From DAOQAK01 sp043801235 (GTDB lineage Bacteria; Bacteroidota; Bacteroidia; Bacteroidales; CG2-30-32-10), in assembly GCA_043801235.1 (NCBI GenBank), contig JAZDMF010000343.1, positions 1-6,238 on the forward strand: a stretch of 6,238 nucleotides of DNA, written 5' to 3'. The notes beneath the pieces were generated by a model. That model was not told the DNA's origin. It did not search any database and saw nothing but the letters and a program-made list of their open reading frames with translations. Shown here one piece after another: positions 3,534 through 6,238 of this stretch (within the stretch, counting starts at the first letter, position 1; each line of letters opens with the position of its first letter). Made by a program: the position numbers and the translations under genes.

Positions 3534-6238
3534 ATGGTTTTTTTTTTCGTATTTTTGATTATTAAATACATTTTGTTGCTGTTATCAGTTTTAAACCGGT
3601 TTAATAAAAATCGTCCTTCATTTGTGAATACATATTTTGTCTCAGTAATTGTTGTTATTCTCTGGCTTGGTTTTTTCCAGGGCTCGGGTATAATTAAGGT
3701 AAATAAAGCAGGCAGGGAAAACATTGCAATGGCTGAAAATAAGTATGCCGAAGCCTATAAACTTTTTGATAAAGGGAAAAATGCCGAAGCAGTAGGTTTA
3801 TTTGAAGAAGCCTCTGCCCTGTACCTGATAACTGAAGACTGGAATTCCTGTTTGTTAAGCCTTATTAATGCGGGCAAATGTTACAGAAACATGCAACAGT
3901 ACAATATAGCAGAAAAGGTCTTTATGAAGGCTGAAAATTTAGCCAGGGAAAAACTTGATTCGAACGACCTTATCTTTTCAACGCTTTATGGCGCTGAAGC
4001 ATATATGTATACAGCTAAGGCAGAATACGACCGATCGATAGAACTTGCAAAAAAATCAATATCAATAAGGCAGAAAAAAAACAGGGTTAATGATACATTA
4101 TTACTTTTTCCATATTATAGCCTGGGAATGAATTATTTTTATAAAGGTGATTATGTACTATCTGAAAAAAATTATCTAATGGCCTTAGGTTATATTATGC
4201 TATGTGAAAATAAATCAACAGTAGAACTTGCAAGTTGCTGGAATAGTTTGGGGCAAGTTTTATGGATGCAGGGTAATTTCGATAATGCCATGAAATGCTA
4301 TGATAAGGCACAATCTATATATAATAAACTTCTGACAACTGATATTGAATTACCTGATTTTGCATATAATAATATTACTATTGCTTCCTTTTATACACAG
4401 TTGGGGCGTTATAAAGAATCTTTAGATTTTTTATTCAAAGCTGAAATCTATATAAAGAATAAATACTCTTCATTAAGTTCATTGCTTGGAATAATATATA
4501 CCTACAATGCTTTAAATTATTTAAAGATTTACGATTATAAAAGAGCAATTACCGAAAGTAAAAAGGCTATATGCTTATTAGAAAAAGACAGTACAACAAA
4601 CATAATGTATACGGGTTATAATTATTACTATCAGGGTTCGGGTTATTCCGGTTTAAATAAAGTAAATGAAGCTATCACCTGCTATTTAAAATGCATATCA
4701 CTTAAACAAAAAAGCAATAAAGCTAATGATCCTAATTCTTTTTTACTTTTAGCAAGATGCTATGAAAAAACAAATCAAATTAAAAAATCAGATTCAACAT
4801 ATAAAGCAATAATTGACATTCTTGAAAAAAACAATGAACGACTTCCGATTTTAGCCAGCATTTTTCTTAACTATGGTAATTTCTGTTATAATAACAATAT
4901 ACATGAAAAAGCTTTTTATTGTTATTCGGAAGCTTTAGATATTTGTCTTGATAAATATGGTTACCACAGTACTAATACTGCAAATGTATATAATGAATTT
5001 GCCAAATTATTTGCAAAGCAGGAGAAATACGATAAAGCCTTACAATATTTCCAGCTGGCCCTTGCATCACAAATAAAAAGTGTTGACAGTAGCAATATTT
5101 ACGCGAACCCTCCTGCAAAAGAAATTTCCGGTGAAATAAATTTGCTCATCACTCTTAAAGGCAAAGGCAAGGCCTTTTACAAAAAATACATTTCCGATTC
5201 TTCCAAAACGGAGTACCTCAGGGCTTCGCTTCAGTCGTATGAACCTGCCATAAACACCATAGACAAATTAAAAATACTGTACAGCAATTCGGAAAGTGCA
5301 GCTGCTTTGCTTGAAAATGAGAATGAAACATTCGATGAAGCCGTAGAAGTTGCATCGGAACTTTATCAGCTTTCCGATTCGGAAAGGTATTTCAATATTG
5401 CATTTATGTTTGCCGAAAAAAGCAAGTCATCATCGCTGTTAGCTGCAATAAGGAACAATGATGCCCTGATAGGCGGAAAAGTTCCTGTTGCTTTCCGGGA
5501 ATTTGAGAAAAACATCCAGCAGCAAATTGAGCAGTATAAGAAACTGATTTATGAAGAGAGCAAGACGGCCGCGACCAGCAGCAAAAAAATTGTTTATCTG
5601 AATTCAAAATTAACAGAGCTGAATACAAATAACGACCTGATGGTTCAGTACCTTGAAAAAACTTATCCGGAGTATTATAATCTGAAATACAATACAGATG
5701 TAATCAGCGCCGACAGCATTGCAGCCAGGCTTCCGGACGGTGAAGCTTTCATTGAGTACACTGTAACAGGCAAAAACCTGATCTCTTTTTTCATAAACGG
5801 GAAAACGAGAAAAATAAATGTTTATCCCATCGACAGTACATTTACGGAAGCGGTTGAAAAATATACGGGCAGCATTAACAATTCCAGCGATAATGACAGT
5901 AATGCCTTTGAACAATTTGTAAAATCAGCATCTTTTCTTTATAAGTATCTGCTTAAACCCATTGATAATCTGTGTTCTGAAAAAAAACTGATCATCGTGC
6001 CCGATGAAATACTTTACAATGCGCCTTTTGAATCGTTGCTGTATGCCGATGTGAATAATGGCACTTATGGTTACAAAGAACTGCCCTACCTGATAAAAAG
6101 AAATGCAGTATCGTATGCCGCTTCGGGCACACTGCTTTTTGAAAAAAATAACATAAGCAAAAATGCGAAGAATACATTGCTGGCCTTTGTACCCACCTAT
6201 GAAAATGTCAGTTCCGGTAACCTGAATGAGGGCAGTGA
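3534..6238 (+). CDS. Membrane-anchored TPR-CHAT protein (caspase-like protease), 3' end cut by the window
   Basis: The frame is open from a TGA at 3513 to the window edge, giving 901 codons from ATG 3534. Hydrophobic segments lie at about residues 2-20 and 36-51, separated by NRFNKNRPSF. From about residue 66 to 515 there are some eleven TPR units with the usual small and aromatic spacing, for example INAGKCYRNMQQYNIAEKVF and WNSLGQVLWMQGNFDNAMKCY, plus a degenerate one to about 575. A coiled, Gln/Lys-rich linker follows (about 655-720). The CHAT domain begins near 733 (LPDGEAFIEYTV) and includes the typical LIIVPDEILYNAPFESLLY (from about residue 819). CHAT domains are clan CD, caspase-like cysteine proteases. 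The catalytic His and Cys normally lie further C-terminal and are outside the window, so activity cannot be judged. TPRs usually bind a partner or activator. An alternative start is GTG 3624, which would leave only the second hydrophobic segment as a signal peptide or anchor. It is transcribed away from the peptide gene. Confidence 0.93.
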   Translation, partial: MVFFFVFLIIKYILLLLSVLNRFNKNRPSFVNTYFVSVIVVILWLGFFQGSGIIKVNKAGRENIAMAENKYAEAYKLFDKGKNAEAVGLFEEASALYLITEDWNSCLLSLINAGKCYRNMQQYNIAEKVFMKAENLAREKLDSNDLIFSTLYGAEAYMYTAKAEYDRSIELAKKSISIRQKKNRVNDTLLLFPYYSLGMNYFYKGDYVLSEKNYLMALGYIMLCENKSTVELASCWNSLGQVLWMQGNFDNAMKCYDKAQSIYNKLLTTDIELPDFAYNNITIASFYTQLGRYKESLDFLFKAEIYIKNKYSSLSSLLGIIYTYNALNYLKIYDYKRAITESKKAICLLEKDSTTNIMYTGYNYYYQGSGYSGLNKVNEAITCYLKCISLKQKSNKANDPNSFLLLARCYEKTNQIKKSDSTYKAIIDILEKNNERLPILASIFLNYGNFCYNNNIHEKAFYCYSEALDICLDKYGYHSTNTANVYNEFAKLFAKQEKYDKALQYFQLALASQIKSVDSSNIYANPPAKEISGEINLLITLKGKGKAFYKKYISDSSKTEYLRASLQSYEPAINTIDKLKILYSNSESAAALLENENETFDEAVEVASELYQLSDSERYFNIAFMFAEKSKSSSLLAAIRNNDALIGGKVPVAFREFEKNIQQQIEQYKKLIYEESKTAATSSKKIVYLNSKLTELNTNNDLMVQYLEKTYPEYYNLKYNTDVISADSIAARLPDGEAFIEYTVTGKNLISFFINGKTRKINVYPIDSTFTEAVEKYTGSINNSSDNDSNAFEQFVKSASFLYKYLLKPIDNLCSEKKLIIVPDEILYNAPFESLLYADVNNGTYGYKELPYLIKRNAVSYAASGTLLFEKNNISKNAKNTLLAFVPTYENVSSGNLNEGS

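Noticed and set aside
3509..3724. Minus-strand 71-codon open frame spanning the start of the TPR-CHAT gene
   Set aside because: It overlaps the start of the long coding frame on the other strand; its composition follows the poly-A/T tracts and no domain is visible.
5404..6177. Minus-strand open frames of 61-101 codons under the CHAT gene
   Set aside because: They are antisense to a continuous TPR-CHAT frame with clear family motifs and have no features of their own.
3534..6238. TPR-CHAT as the protease partner of a type III-E CRISPR effector
   Set aside because: No CRISPR array or Cas7-fusion effector is present in the window, and TPR-CHAT proteins are widespread without CRISPR.

Overview
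The window looks like a piece of a Bacteroidota genome, probably from an environmental or uncultured lineage. The evidence is indirect. The DNA is AT-rich, the genes lack clear Shine-Dalgarno sites, one end carries a degenerate TGAATAA-type heptamer array, and the protein types (an ATP-dependent C39-peptidase exporter with a double-glycine precursor, and a long TPR-CHAT protein) are common in that phylum. No rRNA, tRNA, CRISPR array, transposase or integrase was seen.

Layout. Positions 1-149 are non-coding, with the heptamer array. From 3400 down to 150 the minus strand carries a compact set of four genes, in this order of transcription: (i) a 49-codon peptide gene (3251-3400); (ii) a stand-alone response-regulator receiver protein (2787-3155); (iii) an unrecognised 127-aa protein (2403-2786) whose ATG directly abuts the receiver stop codon; (iv) a 736-aa peptidase-containing ABC transporter (150-2360). 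Positions 3401-3533 are a divergent intergenic region. From 3534 to the right edge the plus strand carries one large protein with hydrophobic N-terminal segments, about eleven TPRs and the beginning of a CHAT caspase-like protease domain. The window ends before the predicted catalytic His and Cys.

How they may work together. The peptide is the key find. Its first 33 residues end in LTNYELLRLRGG, which matches the double-glycine leader consensus at every key position. The C39 transporter three genes downstream has an intact Cys-His-Asp triad and a complete ATPase, so it is the obvious enzyme to cut after Gly-Gly and export the remainder. That predicted mature product would be the 16-residue EDPPPPPPPPPPLPKG: ten consecutive prolines, then LPKG, with no Cys, Ser or Thr. 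It therefore cannot be a lanthipeptide or sactipeptide of the usual kind, and no modification enzyme is visible. A terminator-like hairpin lies between the peptide and the receiver gene. Its first arm could instead pair with the proline codons, which is a possible attenuator. The receiver protein may sense or regulate, but no kinase is in view.

The best candidate for an undescribed system is a secreted polyproline micropeptide with a dedicated C39 exporter, an orphan receiver and a possibly nuclease-fold-derived accessory protein, divergently paired with a TPR-CHAT protease. The leader, the exporter triad, the receiver and the TPR-CHAT architecture are read directly from sequence. The functional link between the two divergent halves is inference.
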